From NCBI RefSeq assembly GCF_001522545.3, contig NC_031776.1, positions 26,547,634-26,611,633 of the forward strand: DNA of 64,000 bases, read 5' to 3'. Source of the DNA: Parus major. Taxonomy: Eukaryota; Chordata; Aves; Passeriformes; Paridae. This document shows positions 1 to 12,700 of the stretch, piece by piece (positions within the stretch are counted from its first letter, which is position 1; each line of letters opens with the position of its first letter). A program made the translations under genes and the position numbers. The notes under the pieces are model-generated. The model saw only the letters and a list, made by a program, of their open reading frames with translations. It was not told the DNA's origin and did not search any database.

Positions 1-595
1 CTAGGGAATTGGTGTGGGAACAAACCCCAGGTCACTTCATTCCTGCTGTAGCAAAGGAATGATTTAACACAGTGCAGGCATCTGTGACATCCAGTGTCCA
101 AGGGTTTGGTGTGATGAACATTGTAGTAGTTATGTCTTGGAATGTGTGGCTGTCCAGTGAAATGAGATCCCTGCAGAGTAAACCTGTCATTACCACGCTG
201 GGAAGGAGATGCACACTCTGCTCCTAAATCTGCAGGCTGTAGGTGTATCTGGGACCTGGGATTTTTCATTCAACTCACATCTGTGCAGCATCCAGCGCCG
301 TGCTGGGCTGGTGCACATACAATAGCTGGGAGCACGCCAAACAACAGGGAGGTCTGTGCCATGAAGTGCTGACAGCCCCAACCTGTGACTGATTTAGGCT
401 GTGTTCCCTGACTCCTCTTGAACTCTGGAGTTTTCTTTCCTTGTAGCATCTCCCTCCCCTTTCTGCCCTGGCTGCACAAATGTGCTCAATTAGGGTTAAC
501 TCAAACTGAATCAAACTTCGTGCCTGAGGTTGGAAATCTTCCCAGTCAACTCACCACAGCCACATAGCATGGTGGGAGACAAGGCGAGAGGGGAG
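1..595 (+). promoter_or_regulatory. SLC15A2 upstream flank and probable 5' leader
   Basis: This flank precedes the conserved start ATG. I see no TATA box placed to fix a transcription start, no CpG island and no recognisable exon of a neighbouring gene. An in-frame TAA at 497-499 bounds the reading frame upstream, so any N-terminal extension must begin after it. The only in-frame ATG in between is at 569-571 (context A at -3, G at +4). A GGTTAAC half-site-like string lies near 494-500; it resembles half of an HNF1 site, but one half-site is weak evidence. The 5' end of the transcript cannot be placed from sequence alone. Confidence 0.35.
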
Positions 596-700
596 ATGAA
601 CGCTTTTCAGAGAAACGAATCCAAGGAAACTTTGTTCACTTTTATTTCTGCAGGAGATGATCCCCCCAAAGGAGATTTCCCTCTTCAGAAAAAATCCCCG
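596..700 (+). CDS. SLC15A2: SLC15A2 coding exon 1 (residues 1-35)
   Basis: Encodes the cytosolic N-terminal tail, beginning [14 protein letters not shown], which matches the start of mammalian PEPT2 and sets the start codon. The start context is G at -3 and A at +4, adequate but not optimal. The exon ends in phase 0 before donor GTAAGT at 701. Intron 1 (3330 nt) is AT-rich in its middle (about 2520-2670) and carries an unrecognised antisense open frame at 1664-2040. I see no other gene in it. Confidence 0.93.
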
Positions 701-3700
701 GTAAGTGTTACTGCTGGTTTCCTTTGCTTTGCTTTCTGCTCAGCTTGTTTTAAACATTGCAAGATCTCTCTGTTCTCTCCTCTGTTGTGCTCTGGCTAGA
801 GACAAACACCCTTTCTTGCAGGGGGTTGAAATAAGCCTTAACAACTCAAGGCAAAAATCCCCCCACTAACCTGATTAAGTTAAGAAAGTGCAGCTTAAAG
901 GGAAAACACAAACTGTCTGAATGTTTGGGGAAAAGGGTGAGTTTTTATTGCCTTTTTCCTGAACACTACTTTCCTTGTGGGAAGGAACTTGCATCTCTGA
1001 AGTGGATGGGGCTGTTGTGCATAGGAAGGAGGGAGCTTAACTCTGTTTAGTTTGATGAAACCCACCAGGGAAGGGTACCCAGATGCTGAAAAGCAGAAGG
1101 AAAGACAGGGATTGAAGACAGGCCACTGGTGAGTGTTACAGAGGCCAGCTGTAGTGCCGGAGCCTTGGGTTTACATAATTGGCTCTGATTTAATGCCTCA
1201 TTCAGGTGAATGTGTTGCTGCCTTGCAGCTTTGATGTTTATGCAGGTTTTCAGGCTAATTCTTGTTGAGTGCTTGACCCCTAAAAACTGTTCACTGCAGG
1301 ATTCAGGAAGAATTTGGCTTATATTGCAGCTACTTTGACTTGCAGGATAATATGTAATACTTGGTCTTAAAACTCACAGTCATGTCATTAGCAAACCAAC
1401 TGTTTAACTCAATTTTAATTACTATGCAGACATTAACTACTGGACATCAGAGCTCCTGGGAAATATTAATCTTTATCCCATTTTGCCATTAGTCAGCAAG
1501 AAGGAGAGCTGAAAACAAGTGTTTCCTGTAGTGGGTTCTTTAAATGAACTTTCTTTTTTCCAAATACACAGTCTATCAACTTCCACAGTATCTTTAAGAG
1601 ATCCATAATCCCACAGATCCCAGGCTTGCTGTGGTAGCTAAGCACTGCAGACTATCTGTGTGTTCATGAATCCAGGCTTAACCTCTTTGCTTTTGCTGGG
1701 GCTCTCTGCTGAGCACGATCCTCCCCGCGAAAGCGAGCAAACTGCATCTGGCTCTCCGCATGGATGAAAGCTTCCCACTTTTGGATGTCCAGGCAGGCCA
1801 CAGGCAGGTCAGTGATACAGTGGAGAGAATACATGAGGGTTTCTGCATGTGCTGATGCCATCTCATGACACAAAAGCCAGATGGAAGTACCCTCACTTGT
1901 AAGTCGTTGCTCTGTGTTTGTAAGCACTAACTCAGGGTCGTGGCTCAGGAACTTGGGAAGGTTTAGCTGGGAAGTCACTGCCTCCTGCTTTTTTTGTCCC
2001 TGCTTGTCTGTGGGAGGTGCCCATTCCACAGCAGGAGTGGCTGAAATGAGTCACTGCACCTTAAACCAGTGCAGATCAATCCACTGGGACTTGTGCACTG
2101 GGTGTGGAGGGGTGAGTTCGGGCAGCAGCGCTCCTGGACCTGCCCACCTAGTTTGGACAGTCACTCTCTGCACCTCCACCAAGTGATATTAAATGCCATG
2201 AGTATGTATAGTGAGGTCTGGGAAGGAGAGGAAGAAAAAAATCCCTATTGTACAATTTTACTTCCATTTTCATAAAATTACTCCCAGCGCCCACACAAAA
2301 CATAATCTGCCTCTTATGGATTTTCTTATTTTATTATGAAAAACTTGTTGGAGAAAATATTTTGTGTGTGCATATGGTTGTGTGTTTGTGCATTTACAGC
2401 TTATATATGCCACCATTTTTAGGCTAGTCTAAAAACAGGAGGCCCCAGTGCAGTTTCCAAGGGAGCCCACTCTTTCTTACAAGCCATATTGCTGAGAACA
2501 ATGGTTTCAGAGTAAATCATAAATGAAATTGATAATTATGTATTTGTTGTAATTTATTTGTTTGTAAATTTATTATTTGTAAAGCAAAAAGGTCAAGGTT
2601 TTTTTATAAAAAGGCAACACATAATTAGTGAGAAAAATATATGCATATATATTTTATGTAAAAATGGACAAAAATGTTTGTCTTTGGAGGATTAAGTAAT
2701 GGAAAGTAGTGAGGAGGTGGGAGTTGTGGAGTTTTGATTTTTTACAATCATTCTGTTTTGTTGCTCTTTTATAATGTTGAGGAAGACAGTGTCATTAAGC
2801 TACTCCTCTAAACTTGATGACATTGCTTTGGGAATCCAAATAAGCTTAGGTCTCTTGGTGGTGAAATAAACCTGAATAAACACATCTATTTTGGTACTGT
2901 ATTTGCATTTGGGACTCTGGGAAGAAGTACAGGAATTCATTATTTCCTACATGAGGCACAGAAATGGCTGTGAAGAGTTCATCTCACTTCACTGGCCCAT
3001 ATCATGGCTGTTTAAATCTATAAGTATAGTAGTGTCTGTTAATATTACACCCCCCCCAGATTCCTCACCAAATCTATGGCCAGCCTCTCTCTCTCCTACT
3101 AATTGGCAGAGGTTGGGCAGTGCTATGAAAACCTGCTTTCCTGTTGTGAGGCAGTGCAGCTACTAAGCAGCTGGAAGCTGAAAGCTGCTTAGCTCAGACC
3201 ACTGTGGGGTAGCAAGAGGGACAGAGGCCCACACAAGGTTGTGCCAACACTCATCTGTTGAATGCCTTGTATTTCACTTGGGAAGTGCTGATGTTAGCTG
3301 GAGTAAAGTCAGGCTCAGTGAAAGAGTGGCCACACTTAGACAGGTTTGACAGTCCCATCGCTGGAGCTTTTTAAAGTTCTGATTAATAAATTGAATTATT
3401 CATAGCTATGCCAGCAAGTTTGGAATATGAAATGGATGCCATGCCTGAGGGAGTTCTGGACAGAGGGCTGATGCTCTGCTTCAGTGAGTGGTGGCACAAC
3501 TCAGCACAAGTGAGGAGCAGAGATTGAGACAGGTAGCAGCTTCACACACGGGAGGAGATAGCAGATCCATGAGGTCTCCCAGTTTCTGAGGCAAGGTCTG
3601 GTACTAGAAGAGGGAGCAGTTTTGAGCAGAGTGGTAGCTTTACATGAAGTGCAGAAGAAAAGGCATCCAAAGGTGTTTTTTTGTCTAAGTGATGTTTTAG

Positions 3701-6700
3701 CATTGCTGAGAGTTGTTAGCACCCTTCCAGTGGAGTTCCTAGAGCTACAAGCATTGTAGGCTTGTAGATGTGGGCTGCTGTCAGCCCACAGATCCCCATG
3801 GCAGTCCTTACTAGGCCAATGTCAGCCAGGCTGATTCACATGGGAGCCTTAATCAAAGCCAGAGTAGAGTGAGGTCCACTCTCTCCTTTGAGTCCAACTC
3901 ACAGGCCAGTCAAGCACCTGTTAGCGCTTGGTTTTTGGACTGGACTCCTCTCCACCACCCAGATGCCGTGGGCATACATTGCTGGGGTGAAGGCTTTTAC
4001 AGTTGCTATGTTCTTGTTTGTCTCCCACAGAAACTCTGTGGCTCCAACTACCCCCTGAGCATTGCCTTCATTGTGGTGAATGAGTTCTGTGAGCGCTTCT
4101 CTTACTATGGCATGCGAGGTATGTGGCCTATGTCTGGGGAGTGGCTTTCCCATCCTGAGGTCTTTACACAAACTGGATTGGGGTTTCTGAGCTGTGCTGT
4201 GCATAATATCAGCTGTCTTTCAAAGTTAATTGATATTTTGGAATGCATATATGAACAGTGTACCCTAACATTGTTGCTATATCTGTGATGAGAAGTTTGG
4301 CCTAGAGGATGCCAAATATACCTTCCAGTCTAAATTATTATACAATTCTCTACATATTAAACCTGGTTTTCTACTGTGTGATGTCTTTCATAGTTGATGT
4401 GCAATCAATGTGTTTGGGAATTGAATCTTACAGGCACCTAATCTGCAAGTAGAAAATGTGCATAAACAGAACTACAGGTTTGGGTAAGATAAGCCTGAAA
4501 ATATGTTTTTCAGTTAAACATAAATGTTTATGAGCAAAGGATGTCAGATACTTATATATCTCGTTTAGCTTCTCTTGTGTCAGAGATTATGAGGAACAGG
4601 TCTGAAAGCACAAATCTTTCCACAGCACTGCTCAGTTGCTAGACAAATCAGTAGTTTTCTTGCCACCATGATCCTGCTTACCTGAAGATATACACATTAA
4701 TTATCTGATATGATTTTTTTTTGTTTCCTTTTAGCTGTCCTGACACTGTATTTCTTAAGCTACTTCCACTGGGATGAGAATCTCTCCACTGCTGTGTACC
4801 ATGCCTTTTCTGCGTTGTGTTATTTCACACCTGTTATTGGCGCCATCATGGCAGACTCATGGCTGGGGAAGTACAAGTAAGTGAAGACATCTCTCTAATT
4901 CGGCCAGCACGCATTGACACCATGCAGCCTGTGCAAGGACAGTGCTGTGTGTGCTCCCAGTTTTGAGCTGGCTTGAGTGCAGCAAAGACACACCTGTGAA
5001 GGTCAGCTCCTTTCTGTTAATAGAGCTGATCTGTTTGCGTGTGCTGTTCTGTGCTTGTCGAACACCCAAAGGCCAGTAGGCAACAAAGTTGGGACAAATT
5101 AAATGTTACAATAACCCTTTTCCTCCACTGTCCTTCCCTACCTGACTTCAGGAAGCTGAGGTATAGGGTGATTAAACCTCAGTTTGCTCAGGTCTGCTTC
5201 TGAGAAGGATTCAAAGAGAGTGAGGAAGCAGTGTCATCATGTAGATCTCACAGATTCAGATGAAATGTCACTAACTGTAATATACTTACACTTCTCACAG
5301 CATAGGCAATGTGTCAGCACATCCACTTTTATGCCCAAGAAACCTGTGTTCTCTCAAATCATCTCCAGCAGCACATAACCAGGTAAACTCTTCCTGAGTA
5401 AGAGTCCTTAGGCAGTCTTCCCTTCTGATGAGAAGTTGTGGAGCCAACATCTGCCCCAGAGTGGTGATGAGCAGCTGGATATAGGACTTTCTTTGCTTGG
5501 CACTGTTTTTTCATTGTCTGAGGAGTCTTGGCTGTCAGGGTGATAAGTGCAGCTGAACTCTTCTCTCTAGGACTAAGTCTATCTGGCAGAAGAGTCTCAA
5601 TAGGAAATAAACAGCTGTCATATGCTGATCCAGGAGAAAGTTCTTAAGGTGCTATCAGTGTCCTTTTTTCTCTGTGCTCAGTTTTAGTCATTTTTTTGTC
5701 CCTTTGAATGAAGAAAATAAAGTGGGGCTTTATTAAATTCATTATCTAAGGTCACCTAGCAATGTTCATTGGTATTTACAGATGTCTATCTTGCAGCACA
5801 ATGTTGTGAGAAGGTAAATCCTTATACAGATGCTTGACACTCTCTTGCAAAAGACTTTCCTTGGAGTAATCCCTATAATTTATTGGGAAGTGGTTTTTGC
5901 TGTAGTAGCTGGACCTTAGCCAATATAACAGATTAGAGGGGCTTTTAGGAATGATGTGATGTGGCGCTAAATTAGCTGTTGCAACCAGTGTTTGAATACA
6001 TCAGGGACCTCTTCCATGCTCAAAGCTCATAGGACTTATAGTGTTTCTGTCCCTACAAGTCCTTTGATCCCCTCTGTACATGTCTTTAGCACATGAATAC
6101 ATAGATTTATCTTAGTCTAGAAGGAATAGAAGGAATAGAATACACTCAAGAGTCTGATCATCCTGCTCATATTTTTTCTTCTCCCTCACCAACACATGGA
6201 AGGCAGATAGATGGGCTCAGTCTTTCAAAGATACTTGGGACCCAAAACAGATTTACATTGAGGAAACCACACTCCTAATTCAGGTTTGTTAGGTGGGTTG
6301 AATGTGGGTAACAGTCTCTATACATTCCTTCCAGTCAAGGATTCGCTTATGCACATCCTACAAAATGCTGGTTATTAGTAATCTGGAAACTGAGTTGGAC
6401 CTAAACAGTGCTTTTCTCTTTGCAGTCTTCCATGCATGACAAGACTGGAACACTTTTCATTTATTCTGCTCAGTAATGTCTACAAATAAAGCAGGGGCTA
6501 TCCCTCCTTAATCTGAACCCATTTGCATATCTATTCCTTCTAGTGCACTCAGTGTTGACACAAAGGAATTATAGCTGCCCACTGTACCATTGGTAGAACA
6601 AACCAGTTCCTTGTGTGTCTGCCAAGTAGAGCTGCCACATCAGGGTACATGAGCACACTGTTTTCAGACTGTACATCATCCAGCATCTTCAGTCACTGCT

Positions 6701-9700
6701 GTTTGCTTTCCTCACAGGACGATCATCTACCTCTCCATTGTGTATGTTGTTGGCCATCTGATAAAGTCAGTCGGTGCCATTCCATCCCTGGGCAACCAGG
6801 CAGTTCATGTGTAAGTAGCCCTTGGAGCCATAGTGCTGTAGCAGGTTGTGATGGTAGTTAGATTACCCAAGTCTGAAATTTGTTTCACCTTCATCAGGCC
6901 AGCATTTTGGGGGCTGTGCATGGATTACTTTCATCAGGAAAGGGTTAAGAATGTCTGAGAAAGAGCAGAAGGGTGGATCTAGTGTGAGAATATGCCAGAT
7001 GGAGCTGGAAATCAGCACACAGACTCTAGCCCCTTTGACACAGTCACTGGGGATCACCCCTCTCTGCTGTACCATGCTGGTTTGTCTCCTCCATCCAACT
7101 ACCTACACCAGGCTCCTTCCTCCCTCATTTCATCAGCACAGCTCAGCAAGGTTCCCCCAGGTGCATGGGCACAGAAAACTGAAATACATTTTCTTATGAC
7201 AGGGGAAGAGTCTGTCTCTTCCACAGGATACTGCCCTCTACATTCTGAACTGATAGGCTTGTCAGGGTGGTGTCTCTGAAACCACCAAGCTGTTTTTGCC
7301 TGTGTGGTCATGGCTCAAAAAAATATGCCCATGCAGGCAGGAGCACATGTTGTTTACAGAAAGTTTTCTTTGTCCCAGACCTGGCCAGTGCTGATACTCT
7401 TGTTCCCTAGAGACATAATCTGTCAGGCCAACAATGGTATTTTGAAAACCACTGGGAAGTAGAAAGCACACAAGAATGAGCCTAATTCGAGCAGTTTGTC
7501 TGCTTTTACTCAGGCTAGAAGGCTGCAAAAACTACTCCCCTTTTTTGTTTTTTTCTTTTTCTTAACTGATCTCTGAAATCTTTTGTTGTCATATGAGTAA
7601 AAACTATTCCTTAGATCTTTGATCTCCTATATGTCCGTTGGATCTCAGAACAACAAGAAACTGACAAAACCAGTTTGGTTAATTGACTGGTACAGATAAT
7701 TAATTTGTTTTTCAAATTAATAGGATATTTAATTTGTTTGTTTATCTGGCTCATCATCATTACTTGTGTGCAAAAGACAACATTATCAGAGGAATCATGT
7801 TTCTAAAATGCTCTCATAAGCACTGGAAATGTTTTGCAATGGTGATATTTTTGTTCTTGCATGAAGGGTCCTGTCTATGGTTGGTCTCTTTTTGATCGCC
7901 CTTGGAACAGGAGGGATCAAGCCCTGTGTCTCTGCATTTGGTGGGGACCAGTTTGAAGAAGAACATGTAAGACTTCTTTCCTAAAATCTGCAGTGTCTGC
8001 TTACTTTGTGAGGATGTTTATGGGATCAAAATCCAGTTGTGCTTAGAATACGGGCCAGTTTGCTAGAAAAGATGTAGTAACACATGAGATAGGATGGTTT
8101 GCATAAGACTTGAAAGAATCTAGATGCTTCAAGAAGGCAAAATGACAGCAGAACAGGATTGATACTGGAAAGGATAGGTCATAATTGCATCTAAACATTT
8201 AAATGTTAATTGGACATCAGAGTAGTTGAAAAATCCTGTCTTGCATATCACGGAATTGTATATATCACAAGTCAGCTTAACAGGGGTGATTATAATGCAC
8301 TGCAGTGGAATACTGCAAATGAAAGAAAATACTGTGAAATGAAAGAATAGTGCAAATGAAAGAAAAGACTATCACCAGCCTATGCTTCTGTAGGATTTTT
8401 TTCCTCAAATCAGTCATAGTCTGAGTCTCAGATATTGTTCAGAAAGAACTGCAGGAAATTCTAGCCTTTTGCAAGTAATGCCAGAATGTTTTCTGGATAT
8501 TGCAGAATGGAAATTTCTGAAGAGTAGAGAAAATGTTTCTGTTTAGCTGTGTTTGTGCTGTGTATCCTGTGAATTGTTGTCCAGGTGCTTTGTGTCCTCA
8601 TTCTCTGTCATGAGTGCTTAGCCCCTCATCTGCACTAATCTCAAACTCCCATTATTCAGCACAGGGGCTCAACCAGGGATAAGGTAGTATTTAAGGAAGC
8701 AAAGCAGGTCAGGAAGTGCTAATCCTCAGGCAAAATGCTACATTTTTCAATTGACTTCAAGTTAAATAGATTTATGTTGGCCTAACACACAAATAAAATT
8801 TTATATTTTCTTAATGATAAGTATTCAAATCAGCAAGTTGTGTGTCTTAAGTCCTCAAATATATATACGGCCACTGCAACAAAAAAGAAAATAAGTGTTG
8901 GGGTCTGTGGTGAGTAGGCTTATCAAGGAGGATTATTTAGGACTGACAGTGTGAAATTTTTTTCCAGAAATAGATCTAGAGAAATAATGGAAAATACTAG
9001 GGCCTTTGGGAGATGGAAATTCCCATCAATGGAAGCATTAGAGAAGGACATTAGACTAATAGAGTGTCAGGAAAAGCACCGTTAAAGTTGGATAAGAGTT
9101 GGCCCTTGGACAAAGAGCCCAGTAGGGCAGCTTTCTCCTTGTCTTTTGCAATGCCCAGGATGAAGTCAACACGTAATGAAATAGTATAGACTGAATTTAA
9201 AACTTTGGGAAGTGCTTCCTGCACATGAGCTGAGTGATGCTGAAGTGATGAATTTTAGGATTACTTGGAAGTAACAAAACATGGAACATTCCGTGGTCAC
9301 TTGTCCAAAGCAGATCCTCCTGCAGGCGTGTCTACATGCTGCCAGTTGCACCTGGTGCTTTAGGGGATGCTGCAGAGGGGGGATCAGCAATGCTCTGGTG
9401 GTCACCAGCCTCCCCAGCTGGCACAACTCTGAAAGCAGGCTGGCAGCACAGAACACGTGCTCTGGGATAGCTGTATGCATCCCAGTGCGTGGGCATCCTG
9501 GCTTGCTGCACCAATAGTTGTCCCAAAAGAATTCCAAGAGGTCCAACAGCAGCATTTACACAAGTGCTACTTCTATGAATATTAATGATTAATAGTGTTT
9601 ATCCAGCATCTTTCAATTACCACCTAATTACAGTATGATAATATGTAACACTTATCTTCGGAGTGTTTTGTAGACTTCAGCTAATGAATCTCAGCACCCC

Positions 9701-12700
9701 TCTCAGGCACATACATATTATTATTCCAAATTTACGACTACAGCTGCGTTACAGAGAGAAAACCTGAACTGCCTGTTGTTGTGTGGGCCTGTACCCATTC
9801 TCCAGCATTCAGACTACATCTCTCCAACAAATTTATCAAGTACAAAGGCTCAAACATTCACCTGTGTGCTACCTTCAAGAAAAACTAATTTAGAGAAAGA
9901 AAACTGTAAAAAGCATTCTGATAAGAACAATGTGTTCTGCTCTATTTGTTCTTTTTCAAACGTTCTTTTCAAAATAGAAAGTTTTCAATTTTACCATTTT
10001 GAAATGTCTTGGCCTTTCAGAAGAAACAAATGTTTTATGCTATGTGATAGGAAGTTTAAGTCATCAGAATTGGAATGAGAAGTTTTGATTTTGTAAGGAA
10101 TGAAAGGTTTGAGGCCAACCCAGAATATTTCTTTCCTCTGAAGTGGTGTTTGGGGGGGCCTTATGTTTTATTTTTTTTCCACTCCAGGTAGGCTGAAATA
10201 AGTTTTTTAGATTCCCTATGAACTGGAGCATTTGATTCCCCCTTAATTTTCAGGACACAAATAAGCTTAATCTGAGTCCTTAAGTGCACAGGCTTAGTTG
10301 TTTTGTTTGAAAACTTGGGATGAGGTAGTTCTGTGTATAAATAACTAAATTGCTCCTGCTATTCCTAGACACAAGTTTATGTTTTGAGGTAAATGCACAA
10401 CATCAATCTGATCCTCTTTTAAGTACTTCAGGAACATAATAGTCTTGCATCTGCCACTTTGAGAATGGTACTACTACAGACAGTGATAGGGACTGATTTG
10501 GCAGGAGGTCAAATAGGGAAAACAGATTTATCTGCAGGAGATTTCCAAATGCCTTTGTCTATGGGATTGGAAATCCAAGTAAAAAATACCTGAACAAAAT
10601 TATATTTACGATATGTTATAAGAATGTGAAGCTGCTGTGCATATTAATTAGGGACCAAAGCTGCTTTCAAACAGTGCAGTATGGTGTTTAAGGTGCTAAT
10701 AGCTTTCCTTTGTTTCTTTATTTTCTGGTTGCCAAGGAGATCAGGATTATCACGTACAGTACCTTTTCTCAAATTAGCTAATCCAAATCATGTTGTTAAT
10801 GTATGTCTGCTCTAAAGATTAAGACAATAGGGAGGAAAATCTTTATTCAAATCAGTATAATTTGCAAGCTACTGGGTCATTATTTTTGTAGTTATTTCAG
10901 CTTTTCTCTGACCATTTTTCTTTTCATCACTAAAATCTGAAAATGTGTGAAATAAAGTGCTCCAAATTCTTTATGCATCACTACCCTCTTCTCTTGCCAC
11001 CACATTTTTTTTGGTAATTGTTGCTCTAGACTTTATCATGTCAAAAGATGCATGCTTGAGTTTATCACAGCTCTCTGAAATTCTGATTTGGTCAGATATG
11101 AAGGGTTAGAGACATGCCATGACAGTTTGGCTAGAAGAGGGCAGGACTGTGAGGGCTCTACTGCATGACAAATCATGGGAGGGCTATCCAGGAATGGGGA
11201 AGATTGCTGAGGCTGCTCATTTCTCTGGTTTTCTCTATTATGACAAATAACTAGTCACTAAGGTAGAATGAAAAAGAAAATAAAATTTTACTAGTTTAGC
11301 AGTAGAAAGTTCTGGGTTATCAAAACCAGCAGCAAGGAATGGAATATAACAGATAGTAAGACCCACTGCTGTTTTCTATTAACCATGAGAACATGCCATT
11401 GAGATGATTTTTATGGGCTTTCAAATCCTTTAGTCCAGGATAAATAATTTATGAGGAATGTATGGGTCACTCTTGAGCACTCTAGGAAATAAAATTGTGT
11501 AAAAGCCAAAAGCTCAAGTTGATGAAGTCTTCCTAACTGCTGGGTCAAGGCAGAGAGCCCTTAATCCAAGTTATCAGACCCCCAGACTCCTTGGTGGGTG
11601 GCAGTGGGAGGTGATGGGTCTTTCACCCTGACCTTCTCACTACCCACTTTACAAGGGGACATAAAGAGAAGCTCTCCCATACTCTCCCACCTCCCCCTCT
11701 TCCCTGCAGTAATCCCCTGTGATAAGAGGCTTCTTGCCATTTGAAGTAGCAATATTTCCTGTTGGCTGCACCATCAGTTACAGGAAGTTTTGTTATGTTT
11801 CTGGAGCTCAGGATTCATTACTTTACAGCTGTCCTCTTTTAGCTGCCTGCAATTCTTCACATTTTCTCCAGTTTTCTAGCCTTGTGAATATAGTTGTCTC
11901 AGGGAGCTCACAGAAGCAGGACACATTAGAAGGAAAGGAGACAGAACAACAGTCCCTGAGGAGTTTCAGCTAAATTAAAGCTTTGCATTCAAATAATGCT
12001 CAGGTCATAGAGAGGAGGCTCAAGGTGCCCTAAGAAGCTCTCTTCCAGGCACCATGCCATGTCTGACAATTTTCCCCACTACCTCTATCAATTCAGGTGT
12101 TTCAGAGCTGCTGATCCACATGAGCACAGGGTGGGTCAGGTAGTCTGCTTTTGTTTCCCCTCTCTGCAGCCCACCCAGGCTCGGGGAGGAGGTTAACACT
12201 GTATACAGCACACGTGTGACTGTGCATGCATGTCCCTCCTGCAAGCCAGGAGACACTGCACACACACATTAATCCTGCACAAGGGACCAAACTCTGCATC
12301 AAATTCTTGATTCCTTCCAAATTATGAATTATGCAGGAAGAAAGAAGATCAGCAGGAATTCTTTGACTCAATAAACTACAGTATGTTACAGCTTAGGTTA
12401 AATTCAGAACTCTTCCTCTTAGAGTTCATCCCTCCACCAGGCTCTTAAATTTGCTCCCCTAGATTTAATTTACCCTATTACTTTGAGGTTGATTGGCCTC
12501 ACCTTGGTGGTATCCTCTTTGATAGATACTTGTCAATTGCTGGCACTCTTTCACCTATGCTGTGATTAGCAGCTCCTTAAAATATACAGGTTTCTTTTTC
12601 TATTTCTACACAGGAGAGGAGGGGAAAGGAAAAAAAAAAAAAAAAAAAGAGCTCAGACATGGAAAGAAATTATGAGCTTGTCAAACCATGCTAAATTGGA

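Noticed and set aside
530..598. Reading frame opened by TTG at 530
   Set aside because: TTG is not a credible start here; vertebrate PEPT2 homology sets the start at 596, with ATG 569 the only serious alternative.
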